Assembly: GCA_036504235.1 (NCBI GenBank)
Contig: DASXVN010000008.1
Span: 9,873 to 73,872 of the forward strand
Reading direction: 5' to 3'
DNA length: 64,000 nucleotides
From: Zipacnadum sp036504235
GTDB lineage: Bacteria > Armatimonadota > Zipacnadia > Zipacnadales > Zipacnadaceae
The notes under the pieces are model-generated. The model saw only the letters and a program-made list of their open reading frames with translations. It ran no database searches and was not told the DNA's origin. The translations under genes were made by a program, and so were the position numbers. This document shows, piece after piece, positions 17,801-26,285 of the stretch; within the stretch, counting starts at the first letter, position 1; each line of letters starts with the position of its first letter.

Positions 17801-18681
17801 CAGTACATCTGGAAAGCGCCCGGACCGATCTCCCCGTGGGGCTCGTCCCAGTCCACCAGCAGGGGATCGTTGACCAGACCCTTCATGATCCCCTGGAAGA
17901 CCCAGTTGCGATACTGGTTCAGCTGGTCGCCGCCGTTGCTGATCTGGCCGTAGTAGTGCGCCCAGGTGGAGAACAGGGCGGGGTTCGGCTGGATCAGCTC
18001 AAAGGGGTCGAGCCGGGCGATGTCCGGGTCCCAGGTGTGCCACTGGACGACATGGAAGGGGCGATTGTAGCGGTGGATGGCGGCGATCGTCTCGCGCCGG
18101 CCCGCGCCGTAGGGGCCCACGTGCACGGTCAGGTCATTCTCGGTCAGGTACTCGAAATGCGGGGGGACGACGTCTTTCAGGCCCTTGGGATTATCGTTGA
18201 AGGGGTTGAAGGGGGTGTACCAGGTGCCAATGCCGACGGTGGACCACTTGTCCAGGTAGGTCGGATAGCGGTAGGCCGGATCGTAGAGCACGGCCCCGGC
18301 CAGCAGCGGCGCGGCGGCGGGGAAGGCGGTCGCCAACTGCGCGGCGTCGGTGGCGGTGGTGGTGAAGCAGTAGGCGTCGCTCCCCTGGGCCAGCACCAGA
18401 TAGGACCCCAGACCGGGCCGCACCAGCACCGGGACCTGCCGGTCGCCGAGGGTAACGGTCACCCAGGTGGTCTGGGCGGTGACGCTCAGTTCCATGTCAC
18501 GCGCCAGCTTGTGGATGAGTTGCACGGCGTGCGCGGGACTGTCGCAGGCAAAGCGCATCCCCTGCCCGGCGGGCAGCGGGGATTCCTGCACGGCGCCGAA
18601 GCCCCGCAGAGTAGCCGCCGAGGCAGCCACCGGCAACAGACACGCAACGGCCAGCAGAACGAGCAGATATACCGATTTCAT
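14860..18681 (-). CDS. Giant secreted GH42-like protein with jelly-roll domains
   Basis: 1273 residues, exported (MKSVYLLVLLAVACLLPVAAS). The start is the ATG at 18681 after AGGG; a TTG directly precedes it. After an N-terminal domain (residues 25-145) a TIM-barrel like GH42/GH-A beta-galactosidases begins (TVGIGTWYTPFNPF). LLVDWDEPHGEIGPG is where a catalytic acid/base is expected. The barrel appears interrupted by a sugar-binding jelly roll (residues about 370-480: AAQWQTLGFDDAKW, IWLNGVELGG). It resumes (GWFTFSGLNAFDNFIDIE) and is followed by a GATase-like trimerisation-type domain (YKVLFDCGTWVM, LTKYVENGGTYVALQETG). The C-terminal 250 residues form one or two more jelly rolls. Substrate unknown. 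Confidence 0.78.
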   Translation of the reverse strand: MKSVYLLVLLAVACLLPVAASAATLRGFGAVQESPLPAGQGMRFACDSPAHAVQLIHKLARDMELSVTAQTTWVTVTLGDRQVPVLVRPGLGSYLVLAQGSDAYCFTTTATDAAQLATAFPAAAPLLAGAVLYDPAYRYPTYLDKWSTVGIGTWYTPFNPFNDNPKGLKDVVPPHFEYLTENDLTVHVGPYGAGRRETIAAIHRYNRPFHVVQWHTWDPDIARLDPFELIQPNPALFSTWAHYYGQISNGGDQLNQYRNWVFQGIMKGLVNDPLLVDWDEPHGEIGPGAFQMYWDYGPKNQAHFTQWLQSERGYTLKSLGQAWYGEGGRFRNWEQVPIPFDYSFFGADQDSLFADRAWKLHTGDLATGRAAQWQTLGFDDAKWTPINKPGGDLGIMEIETHQNFWYRGTLTVPASYLAKHKGPLYLVCAAMNQARGPEAPNHIWLNGVELGGLTGPGGFWIIGSKEATGLVRPGVNQIAYCPTSPEFAGSFFLSPHPVERYPYRDSFLNARFVDWRDYVSACAVEQERQTIQAIRGIDPNRPIKIMAAADKDLFNEVMYDYGGFPHNTGDEAFYRPWDRRGGYPYGLPGSAEPSASMPDPKFFQRWLGWFTFSGLNAFDNFIDIEAMMYTPSTPYWKANFPYLHLANRYDLRKPDLALLWSGENNRLNPGPGAAMPYIYDLGRGDLHTLGYSFAYLDEPGLHRGFADSYKVLFDCGTWVMSPQTVADLTKYVENGGTYVALQETGRHTLTQRDAWPLSSLTGFKVQEVRPMGGFVSILNDQPIFTKLAGKNFMNQGRCVDYSGYNYADACLALTPVAPDTQALARYRDGAIAVGMRKLGKGRVIVLGSPFWRDSYDKAGMWWPGPQQNAFIQDLLTGLGLPPDVPADTQAVWRDRFVANNGTEEYLILWNPSDTDPQTFTTDWHTSFPATQVLDPKTGQPVEAKIDGTTIHLSQTLQPFETRILAVQSPRPPADTVADWYAKTARVWRQSKPGQIVEYPDLPVFYAAFPPGAGQVVDTSYVKPELLVALSSTPGTAEGWDSELGFIQPHYAAQDLAPTQSVLYRSTVDTPPSWQPGDRYFLRLNRQPRNFGGGFKGEVYLNGKQVGTSETPGDLDVSQALRFPGANVLVILANNNGFAGDPSLMRQPAPEETLPLDGEWTVRLGEDTGTGPAQLPGSFTGLYASREIVVPASWKGSHVFLNAKSNYARMAVNERVFFYNSPTSYYMDITPWVKFGEPNQILLQPGEFSSGFKPGKVTVTSLVLERVAVEKLKK

Positions 18682-18834
18682 CAAGCTTCACCCTTTGATA
18701 CGACAGTCATAGGCGCACGTGTAACGATGCAGAAAGGCGGGCCACTTGCCCGCCGCAGGTACGCGATTACGGCGGGAGTGGGGGACTTTTCGTCGGGCGA
18801 GGCGGGGAGACCTTCCCCCCGCCATGCGCCGTTA

Positions 18835-19821
18835 CTACGCAAACGGCCCAGGGATAGTGCGCAGGCAGTCGCCGGAGCGCAGGTCCCAGACCTTGAGGGT
18901 GCCGTCGCGCGAGGCAGATACGACCCGCTGGCCGTCCGAGGCCACGGCGACGGCGAGCACCCAGTCGGTGTGCCCGCGGAGGACCCTCAGGCAGGTCAGC
19001 TTCTCCAGGTCCCAGACCCGGAGCGTATGGTCCACGGAGGCGGAAACCGCTCGCTCGCCGTTGGGGGACAGGGCCACGGCCGTAACCGCGTCCTCATGCC
19101 CCACGAGCCTGTTAATGCAGTCTCCCGAGCGCAGATTCCAGGTCTGGACAGTCTCTTCCCACCATCCGCCGCCGGAGACCGCCTGCTGCCCATCGGGAGT
19201 GGTCACCACGGACGTCACCCTGTCGATCACGCCGGTGAAGGTCTCCAGACAGGCGCCGGTGTCCAGGTCCCAGAGCTTGAGGGTCTGGTCGTCCGAGCCG
19301 GAAACGATCTTGGTCCCGCCGGGAGTGATCGCCACGGCGCAGACCAGGCCGGTATGGCCCACCAGGGTCTGCAGGCACGTGCCGGTGGTCAGGTCCCAGA
19401 CCTTCAGGGTTTCGTCCCCCGAACCGGAGACGGCCTGCTCGCCGTCCGGCGTCACCGCGACCGCCTCCACGGAGTCGAGATGCCCGGAGAGCGTCTGCAG
19501 GCAGGTCCCGGTGCGCAGGTCCCAGACCTTGAGCGTCCTGTCCTGCGAGGCGGAGACGAGCCGCGTGCCGTCCGGCGTAACCGCTACGGCCTCGATCCGG
19601 TCCGTGTGGCCCTTGATTGTCTGCACGCAAGCCCCGGTGGTCAGGTCATAGACTTTGAGCGCAGCCCCCAAGCCCGTCACGGCGCGCGTGCCGTCCGGGG
19701 TGAGCGCCAAGGCCACGCCGTCGGTCACGGGAGCACGCCCGGCGGCGTTCCCCGCACCCGCGGCTAAGAAAACAGTACCCAGGATCACGGCGGCAAGACT
19801 GACGGCAGAGATGCCTTTCAC
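18835..19821 (-). CDS. Secreted seven-bladed WD40 propeller protein
   Basis: I place the start at a GTG at 19821 (VKGISAVSLAA), preceded by GGGGGG about 8 nt upstream; an in-frame ATG at 19884 would add 21 residues before the signal peptide. The 328-residue product has a signal peptide (AAVILGTVFLAAGAGNA) followed by seven WD repeats of about 42 residues (for example GHTDRIEAVAVTPDGTRLVS, LKVWDLRTGTC), enough to close a single propeller with nothing else attached. WD40 proteins are interaction scaffolds. The export signal is less usual; most bacterial WD40 proteins are cytosolic or fused to kinases. Partner unknown. Confidence 0.85.
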   Translation of the reverse strand: MKGISAVSLAAVILGTVFLAAGAGNAAGRAPVTDGVALALTPDGTRAVTGLGAALKVYDLTTGACVQTIKGHTDRIEAVAVTPDGTRLVSASQDRTLKVWDLRTGTCLQTLSGHLDSVEAVAVTPDGEQAVSGSGDETLKVWDLTTGTCLQTLVGHTGLVCAVAITPGGTKIVSGSDDQTLKLWDLDTGACLETFTGVIDRVTSVVTTPDGQQAVSGGGWWEETVQTWNLRSGDCINRLVGHEDAVTAVALSPNGERAVSASVDHTLRVWDLEKLTCLRVLRGHTDWVLAVAVASDGQRVVSASRDGTLKVWDLRSGDCLRTIPGPFA

Positions 19822-19991
19822 TATTTCAACCCCCCACAGTCGAGAATGGATATCAGGCCTGCCGTAGTGTGCAGGCACCACCAAAGCCAGTCAACATATT
19901 CCCCGCCGAGCAGGCGCTCCCTGCAAGGGTGGGACGGCTATTTTGCGCGCCCTCGATGAATCGCCCGCACGACGAGCCCCGCGTCTCTCCC

Positions 19992-22900
19992 CTACCCTCC
20001 CGCCTTGGTCACCGTCGCCCCTGTCAGCACGTATTCTACCATGCTGCCGGCGGGGATCGTTGCCGGGAAATCCGCGTTGGTTACGAAGTCGAACTGCGGG
20101 GCGCGGGTTACCTTGGTGGTTACCGGGGCGTCGGTTGGGTTGTTGATCTGCAGGGTGATCTCCTGCGGGCCGGTCTGCACCGCCGAGAGGTTCAGGTTCG
20201 CTTGGTCGAGCGTGAAGGGGTGGCCGAGGAAGAGCTTGCCTTGCGACTCGTCCAGGGCGCGGTGCGCGTAGGCCCGGCCGCCGGCGCCGCCCAGGGGGCG
20301 GAGGCGCTTGGCCGTGCGGTCATAGAGCACGCTGGTCCAGCGGTCGTTGAGGTTCTCCACGACAATCGGGAGCGATACCGGCAGTGCGTTCGGGGGCCAG
20401 GCGATCTCGCCGGCAAAGCCCTTGCCCTGCCCGTCAATCCGCAGCAGGTAGTCCTGGTCCATGATCCGGCCCTGCTCGACGGTAATCTTGTAGCCGGTCT
20501 GGCCGGGCGCGGCCAGACCCATCGCGGTGCGGAAGCGCTCCGGCAGTTGCGTCGCGGGCAGCTCGTCAAAGCCGCTGATCATGGCGACGATGCGGTATTT
20601 GAGCACCGTGCCGGCCTTGAAGGTCTTGCCGGCGGTGTCAAAGCCGATGCCTACCCAGCGGTTGCGGTAGCTGTAGATCAGGTCGTCCTGGAGGCTGAAC
20701 AGCCCCGCCGAGCCGTACGCCGAGGGGTAGAACCAGATATAGGCGCCCTTGTTGAAGGCCCCGTCCGCGGAGGCCACGTGGGGGTCGGTGAAGGACATCT
20801 TCGTGACCAAGTCGCCGGTACTCGAGTGCTGAATCGCGGCGGTGTCATAGCCGCCCAGGGGGTTCCAGGCCTGCATGGTGAGGACCGAGATGCCCATGCG
20901 CTGGTCCGGGCCGAAGGTCAGGTCCTTGAGGATCTTGATCGAGCCCTCGAGGATTACCGGCGCGGGCTGGTGGCCGGCGTGGCTGAAGGTGATGTACTTC
21001 AGGTCGGCGTTGAACAGGCTCATCGGCACCACCGGCCCTTGCAGCCAGGGGTGAACGATCTTGACCGAGGGATCATAGATCTGGCGCAGGCCGGCGGTCT
21101 GGATGGCCACGTCGGGCGAGCAGAGCTCCCGGCCGATCGCGCGCGAGACGCGCCCGCCTAGCTCCTGCTCGGTGCCGGCGGTGATATTGGGCGCCGGGTA
21201 GACGGAGGCCATGTAGTTGGGCTGGCCGTCAAAGTGCGGCAGGCGGCTGCGATCCTGATTGACCGAGGGCAGCAGGGTCTCGCGGAAGCCGTTCTTCTCC
21301 ATGCTGTTGGGCGCGGAGTAGTTGCCCCCGGTGTTGCCCGAGGCGGCCTGGGGCGCGGGCAGGCCCGAGTAGCTGAGCATGTTGTTGCGGTCGGCGCACC
21401 AGGTGAGCTGGAAGAGCTGGTTCTTGTCCCACTCCTCGTCGCTGACCGCCTGGCGTCCGGCGTTATCGGTGACCTGCAGGATCAGGTTGTGCATGTCGTT
21501 GTGGGTGAGCACCAGCTCCTGCGCGAAGCGTTTCGCACCCGCCGGCAGGAAGCGGTACATCGGCTTGGTGCCGTTCATCACCACGATCTCTTTGAGGCCC
21601 GCCTCACTGGAGACGGCCATGCGCACGAACCAGCGCTGGGCGGCCCAGTCCCAGAAGCCGCCGGCGGTGTCGAGGTTGCTGCTGCGCCATTCCTCGATCT
21701 TGGGCCCGTTGGTGACGTAGCTGGCCGGGAGGAAGTACCCGCGGTCGCCGAGGTTCTCCCCGAAGCTCTTGAGCCCCAGGCCGGCGTCGCGCAGGTAGAC
21801 GGTCTTGAAGTGGTCGGAGGCCCACTCGGTGCGCAGCTCGGCCGCCGAATCCACGAGATTGACCGTGCAGGGCGAGACCCACTCGGTCCGCGCCGCGGCG
21901 ATGAGGAAGGCGGGCAGCATGGAGTCCATGAACTGCCCGTAGCGGTAGGTGTAGAGCGAGACCCAGGGGTTGTAGACGTTGTAGTTCTCCGGCAGGATGC
22001 CTGAGGGAAACTTCTCCTCCAGGCGGAAGTTGCCGCAGGCCAGCCCGTGACGCGGGCCGTTGTCCTCGCCCCAGGAGGCCTCGCCGAAGGTCTGGTCGAG
22101 CCGCTGGGCGAGCTTACGCGTCCCCGCCACCAGGAAGCCGGGCTGGGGGAGCTTCAGGCCGCTGCGGAAGCCGAAGAAGTTGACGCCGCGCTCGGTCTGG
22201 AGACGAATTCCGGGGATCAGAATGAGCTTATCGTCGCTGTGGGCCTCGCACTCCTGCTTGAACTTGTCCCACTGATCGTCCTTGAGGGTCTCGAAGTCCT
22301 CGAGGAAGACCAGGTACTGCAGACCCAGCGCGCGGGCCGCTTGCGCATACTCGGCGACGGTGGATTTCCCGCCGCTGTAGGTCGTCCGCGCGCCGATTAG
22401 CCCGACGTACTGGTCCGGATTGGCCAGGTAGGGCCGGTCCTTGGTCGTCACGTTGGTGATCGGGGTGGGGAAATGCCACTGCTCGAGGGCGTAGCTGGCC
22501 GGAACGCTGGCCGCGATCGTCTGGCGGCCGGTGGCCCTCGAGGCCTGGCCCATCCAGTCCACGACGTTCATGAGCAGGCGGTCGAGGTCGGACTGCTTCC
22601 CCTCCAGGCCCTGACCGGTGGCGAAGCCGCTGAACAGCGTATTGCCGGCGCAGAAGTCGGTGACGCCCATGTCAATGCCGCAGACGGCCAGGCGGCCCTG
22701 GCCCTCGACGCCCTCGCGCACCGCCACCAGCGGCACCAGGGGCCGGGTCATCTTCAGGAGGCGCGGCTGCTGCTGGAAGGGCTGCTCGGCGCCCGAACCC
22801 TTGCCGAAGGGGACAAACTGTGTCCCGGGACCGCCCGAGGCCAGCACCGTCCAGTTGGCGTCTACGTCGAAGGGGTCGGTGGTGGGGCCCCAGTGGACGT

Positions 22901-23540
22901 TGCGGTCCAGGGTGTCCCCGGGCTTGCCGGAGACCGGATACCAGAGGCCGGTCACGCCGGCCGCCCGCGGATCAGTGGAGTGCTGCGGCGCGTAGGCGCA
23001 GCGGAAGACGCCCAGGCGATCCGGCGTCTGGTTCGCGTCCACGTAGGCCCCGGTCAGCATGTTCACTCCATAGGGACTAATGAGTTGATCGAGCTCCTCC
23101 TGGTAGCCGAACATGAGGAACATCAGCACCCCGCCGCCGCCCTGCAGGTAGGTCTTGATCCGCTGGTGCACGGCCGCAATCGACGGGGCCAGCCCCTTGT
23201 CGGTCTTGGTGTAGGGATCGGTGGGCTGCTCCAGCATGACCACCACGTCAAACTGCTCGAAGAAGTCCGCGGGGGCCCCGGCCAGCCCGGGGAAGGTGGC
23301 GTACTGGACGCGGTAGCCCAGGCCGCTAATCCGCGCCATATTCTTGCGGAGGTCGAAGCCGCCGCCGCTCAGGCCCAGCGGGCCGCTCACGAACAGCACC
23401 GCCGGCTTGGCCACGGCGGTCGCGGGCTGCGCCGCGGCGGTCTGGGCCGCGACCGGCAGAACTCCGGCAAGCAAGACTGTCGCCACTAGGGCCAAGCCCC
23501 AGATGATCCGTCGCGCACCCGCAGACTCGTTCAGACGCAT
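19992..23540 (-). CDS. Giant secreted protein with amidotransferase-like and degenerate PHP-like domains (paralogue of 51000-54821)
   Basis: 1182 residues, with AAGGAG 6 nt before the ATG and a signal peptide (WGLALVATVLLAGVLPVAAQ). Residues about 45-330 resemble a ThuA/GATase1-like fold (AVLFVSGPLGLSGG, FDVVVMLEQP, YLQGGGGVLMFL, GRLAVCGIDMG). Residues about 379-480 resemble a PHP domain by pattern: VGLIGARTTYSGG, AARALGLQYLVFLED and LILIPGIRL sit where true PHP enzymes have DLHxHTxxSDG, ALTDH and IPGxE. The metal-binding histidines are missing, so phosphoesterase activity is unlikely. The remaining 700 residues are beta-rich and unassigned. The same order occurs in the protein at 51000-54821, so a shared envelope role is likely; the actual role is unknown. 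Confidence 0.72.
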   Translation of the reverse strand: MRLNESAGARRIIWGLALVATVLLAGVLPVAAQTAAAQPATAVAKPAVLFVSGPLGLSGGGFDLRKNMARISGLGYRVQYATFPGLAGAPADFFEQFDVVVMLEQPTDPYTKTDKGLAPSIAAVHQRIKTYLQGGGGVLMFLMFGYQEELDQLISPYGVNMLTGAYVDANQTPDRLGVFRCAYAPQHSTDPRAAGVTGLWYPVSGKPGDTLDRNVHWGPTTDPFDVDANWTVLASGGPGTQFVPFGKGSGAEQPFQQQPRLLKMTRPLVPLVAVREGVEGQGRLAVCGIDMGVTDFCAGNTLFSGFATGQGLEGKQSDLDRLLMNVVDWMGQASRATGRQTIAASVPASYALEQWHFPTPITNVTTKDRPYLANPDQYVGLIGARTTYSGGKSTVAEYAQAARALGLQYLVFLEDFETLKDDQWDKFKQECEAHSDDKLILIPGIRLQTERGVNFFGFRSGLKLPQPGFLVAGTRKLAQRLDQTFGEASWGEDNGPRHGLACGNFRLEEKFPSGILPENYNVYNPWVSLYTYRYGQFMDSMLPAFLIAAARTEWVSPCTVNLVDSAAELRTEWASDHFKTVYLRDAGLGLKSFGENLGDRGYFLPASYVTNGPKIEEWRSSNLDTAGGFWDWAAQRWFVRMAVSSEAGLKEIVVMNGTKPMYRFLPAGAKRFAQELVLTHNDMHNLILQVTDNAGRQAVSDEEWDKNQLFQLTWCADRNNMLSYSGLPAPQAASGNTGGNYSAPNSMEKNGFRETLLPSVNQDRSRLPHFDGQPNYMASVYPAPNITAGTEQELGGRVSRAIGRELCSPDVAIQTAGLRQIYDPSVKIVHPWLQGPVVPMSLFNADLKYITFSHAGHQPAPVILEGSIKILKDLTFGPDQRMGISVLTMQAWNPLGGYDTAAIQHSSTGDLVTKMSFTDPHVASADGAFNKGAYIWFYPSAYGSAGLFSLQDDLIYSYRNRWVGIGFDTAGKTFKAGTVLKYRIVAMISGFDELPATQLPERFRTAMGLAAPGQTGYKITVEQGRIMDQDYLLRIDGQGKGFAGEIAWPPNALPVSLPIVVENLNDRWTSVLYDRTAKRLRPLGGAGGRAYAHRALDESQGKLFLGHPFTLDQANLNLSAVQTGPQEITLQINNPTDAPVTTKVTRAPQFDFVTNADFPATIPAGSMVEYVLTGATVTKAGG

Positions 23541-24280
23541 GAGCTTCTCCTTAGCTAACTGGTGGTTGAGGCAGAGGCAGGTTCATCGTCCGACGGGGTT
23601 AGTCCTCCGCCGGCGACCGCCCGACGGAGATGAGACGCGCAGGGACAGCATGAAACAGGGAAAAAGCGGAGGGGAAAAGAAGAGGTGGTACCCCCACGGG
23701 GAGTCGAACCCCGGCCATCGGACTGAGAATCCGGTATACAGTTTGGGGGCATTGCGCGAGAGGCACGTTGGCCTCGTTTTGTCCTGCTATATTGAACAAC
23801 GGTTGCAGGGTATAACGCCGCGGGGAGCGTGTCAAATCTGAAGTACACTGGAGTTTCGTTTATTTTTCGTGGCGGTCAGTACATCGGATAGTTTGCAGCT
23901 TGTCGTCCGTCTCGCCCGGGTGGAGAAGTGAAGCCCCTGGCGAGTCCAAGTACCTGTATCGACCTACGCCTCTGTGCCCCGGACCTTCAGGCAGCAGTGT
24001 CGTTGAACCCGGCGGAGGGATGACGCCCAGGGGTCCCCTTGCACGGTAGAGGAGATAGTGGGGCGGTGACGAATAGCCAGGCAGAATCATCCCAACGCTT
24101 CGGAAGGTGCGTCGATTGTCAGCCAATGCCGGAGGACGCACTGAGCTTTGCCGCAAAGCTGCCCCTGCTCTGATTGGGAACGGGCCAAGGAGTAACATAC
24201 AACCTAAGCACAGAAACAATCGAGCCTGCTGTCCCGGGCTCGTCGTCGCTTCTATAGACCCACACAAGGATGGTAGGGAA
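23541..24280. other. Island left end and upstream gap
   Basis: 740 bp. It holds the duplicated tRNA-Glu 3' segment (23683-23737) and then about 540 bp of island sequence without a gene I can support. The frame that extends the downstream ATPase back to 24107, and an opposite-strand frame at 23860-24354, both lack protein-like composition or homology. Confidence 0.5.
23683..23737 (-). repeat. Distal attachment repeat: 55-bp copy of the tRNA-Glu 3' part
   Basis: Identical over 55 bp to 27356-27410, covering the CCA end, T arm, variable region and anticodon arm of tRNA-Glu(CTC). The D arm and 5' acceptor strand are absent here, so this is not a functional tRNA. It is the scar expected at the far end of an element that integrates into the 3' half of a tRNA gene. 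Confidence 0.85.
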
Positions 24281-25810
24281 TTGGAACAGCACCTGGTACG
24301 GACAGCGTTAGTCGGCGCAACTCGGGCTCGGCCGGTACAGATCGTGGCGGTCATGCGAACGGGAACCGGGTATCAGAGTGTCCACCTGGCTTCGGGCAAT
24401 GCGGCTAACCGGCAGGTCCTTAACAAGCTGGACTCCGCGTTGGCTGCTCTGGCTAATCATCTTGGCGGTGGAGGACAACACCTGTGGCTGAATGTAGAGA
24501 TGGAATACAGCGTGGTTCCCTCCTCCGTGGACTACCACCCGACGATGGACATGGGGGTGCTGGCGGCTACCCTTGAGGAACTGGACAAGTGGGACTACAT
24601 CTACGTTGGGGAGGCTGACGTGATGGGAGGCTTCTCTTCCCTCGCGTTCCCCCTGGAGGTAGGTCGGGTAGCTGTGGAGTTGGGTAAGTCTGTCGTGGTC
24701 CCGGCCTGCAGCGCACACATCGTTGCTCTCACCGGCGCCGAAGTCTATGGGGTGGCGGATGTCACTGATCTGTTGCGCCTGGCTCGGGGTGAAATCTCAG
24801 AGGAGACTGCGGCTGCCTTGAACTCGACGGTGGCAGAGCCGAACCCTTGGGACGATCTGGTTCACATCCACGGGCAGGAGGAAGCGAAGTGGGCGTTGGA
24901 GGTGGCGGTGGCAGGTGGGCATAACCTGCTGCTCGTAGGCCCTCCCGGTGAGGGTAAGAGTTCACTCGCCCAGAAGGCCTACACCATCATGCCCCCGCTG
25001 TCCGATGAGGAGGCGTTGGAGGTAACGACCTTGTGGCAGGCGGCTGGTCGTCTCTCCCCCACCGTCATCCAGTACACCCGGCCCTGCATCGAGGCCACCA
25101 AGCAGACTACCCCGACCGCACTACTGGGGGGTGGTGATGCTTACGTGGGACCTCGCCCTGGCCTGGTGAGTCTGGCGCACAAAGGAATCCTCTTGGCGGA
25201 TGAGTTCTTCGAGTGGGGTAGGCCGGCTGCTGAATCCCTGCGTATCCCACTGCAGGACAAGGTAGTGAACCTGGCGCGTCGTGATTGGCAGTACATGATC
25301 CCGGCCGACTTCCAGCTCATCGCTACGGCCAACCCCTGCCCCTGTGGTTATTGGAAGCATCCACGGGTGGGCTGTCGCTGCACAGGAGGCCAACGCAGAC
25401 GATACCTCGATAAGATGTCTGGGCCTATCTTTGACCGGATCGATATTCGCGTGGAGATCCAGCCGGGGGATGTGCTGGGCGATCCTATGCCCGGGCGCAC
25501 CTCTAAGGAGATTGCGGCCGAGGTACGAAGTGCGGTGGCAACGCAGGCCGAACGCTTCCGGGGTATGCATATTACCCGCAACGCTGAGATGACCTCGGGG
25601 ATGTACGATGACATCTGTAACGAGATGCCATCTGCCCGGGAGGAGATGGGGATGCAGAGGGATGCATTGCGCCTGTCGAGTCGAGGAGTATACAAGTTGC
25701 GTGGTTTGGCCCGCACTATTGCTGACCTCGCGGAGAGCCGTAGTGTGGAACAGGAGCATGTAAGAAGCGCGGGGGTACTGATGGCCTGGTCCCCGGAAAT
25801 TGAAAGATGA
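24281..25810 (+). CDS. comM: ComM/YifB-type AAA+ ATPase (Mg-chelatase-like)
   Basis: ComM is a hexameric helicase that drives branch migration of incoming DNA during natural transformation. I choose the TTG at 24281 because it gives 509 residues, close to the 506 of E. coli YifB, and because homology begins there; an ATG at 24107 would add 58 protein-unlike residues. The N-terminal 170 residues are a diverged Lon/S5-like domain (ARPVQIVAVMRTGTG, VEVGRVAVELGKSVVVPA-like, GAEVYGVADVTDLL). Walker A is GPPGEGKSS near residue 220 and Walker B is ILLADE near 303. The family cysteine loop is NPCPCGYW...GCRC, followed by SGPIFDRIDI and the C-terminal SSRGVYKLRGLARTIADL. It stands alone inside the tRNA island and may be cargo. 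Confidence 0.85.
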   Translation: MEQHLVRTALVGATRARPVQIVAVMRTGTGYQSVHLASGNAANRQVLNKLDSALAALANHLGGGGQHLWLNVEMEYSVVPSSVDYHPTMDMGVLAATLEELDKWDYIYVGEADVMGGFSSLAFPLEVGRVAVELGKSVVVPACSAHIVALTGAEVYGVADVTDLLRLARGEISEETAAALNSTVAEPNPWDDLVHIHGQEEAKWALEVAVAGGHNLLLVGPPGEGKSSLAQKAYTIMPPLSDEEALEVTTLWQAAGRLSPTVIQYTRPCIEATKQTTPTALLGGGDAYVGPRPGLVSLAHKGILLADEFFEWGRPAAESLRIPLQDKVVNLARRDWQYMIPADFQLIATANPCPCGYWKHPRVGCRCTGGQRRRYLDKMSGPIFDRIDIRVEIQPGDVLGDPMPGRTSKEIAAEVRSAVATQAERFRGMHITRNAEMTSGMYDDICNEMPSAREEMGMQRDALRLSSRGVYKLRGLARTIADLAESRSVEQEHVRSAGVLMAWSPEIER

Positions 25811-26285
25811 GTGTCTGGACGTGGCCTATCGGTGCCTGACGCAATGAAGCGTAGCATGGGGATAGAGACATCCGCGGCGATGAGCCAAAGAACATGGTGG
25901 GTTTCGCCTCGGCTCAGGAAGCTCGGCAGCAGGATACCGAGCCTGTCAAGAGTGGGCGGTAGGAATGTCTGACCAACAGAAGACCCTCTGGGCGCATGGT
26001 GGGTGAGAACCACAGGGAGAATGAGTGCAGACGCTGTCGCAGTTACTTGGAGCAGTTGGACTCGTTCAGGGGGGCCGGTTCATCCTTTGGCAGAGAAGAA
26101 TGGTGTGCGTCGTCGTTCTTCCCGCGCTCTCGCTGCGATTCAACCATAGCCGCTGCTTGATAATCCGCCGCATCACCCCCATGCCCCTCGGACTTCTCCC
26201 CAGGCCCCAGGAGGAGCCGCCGTCTCGCTTAGGGCACTCTCACCCATTCACGAACCCGGCGGCTCCTATGGCTTCCTACGCTCGT
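25811..26285. other. 475-bp island gap
   Basis: Between the ATPase and the convergent recombinase. A 54-codon cysteine-rich frame (25996-26160, with CRRCRS and EEWCASS) exists, but it has no ribosome binding site and I do not recognise it. Nothing else is supported. Confidence 0.35.

Noticed and set aside
23683..23760. Possible second tRNA gene
   Set aside because: Only the 3' 55 bp match tRNA-Glu; D arm and 5' acceptor strand are missing.
25996..26160. Small cysteine-rich frame in the island (54 codons)
   Set aside because: Looks zinc-ribbon-like (CRRCRS, EEWCASS), but no ribosome binding site and no recognised homology; overlaps another open frame of equal quality.
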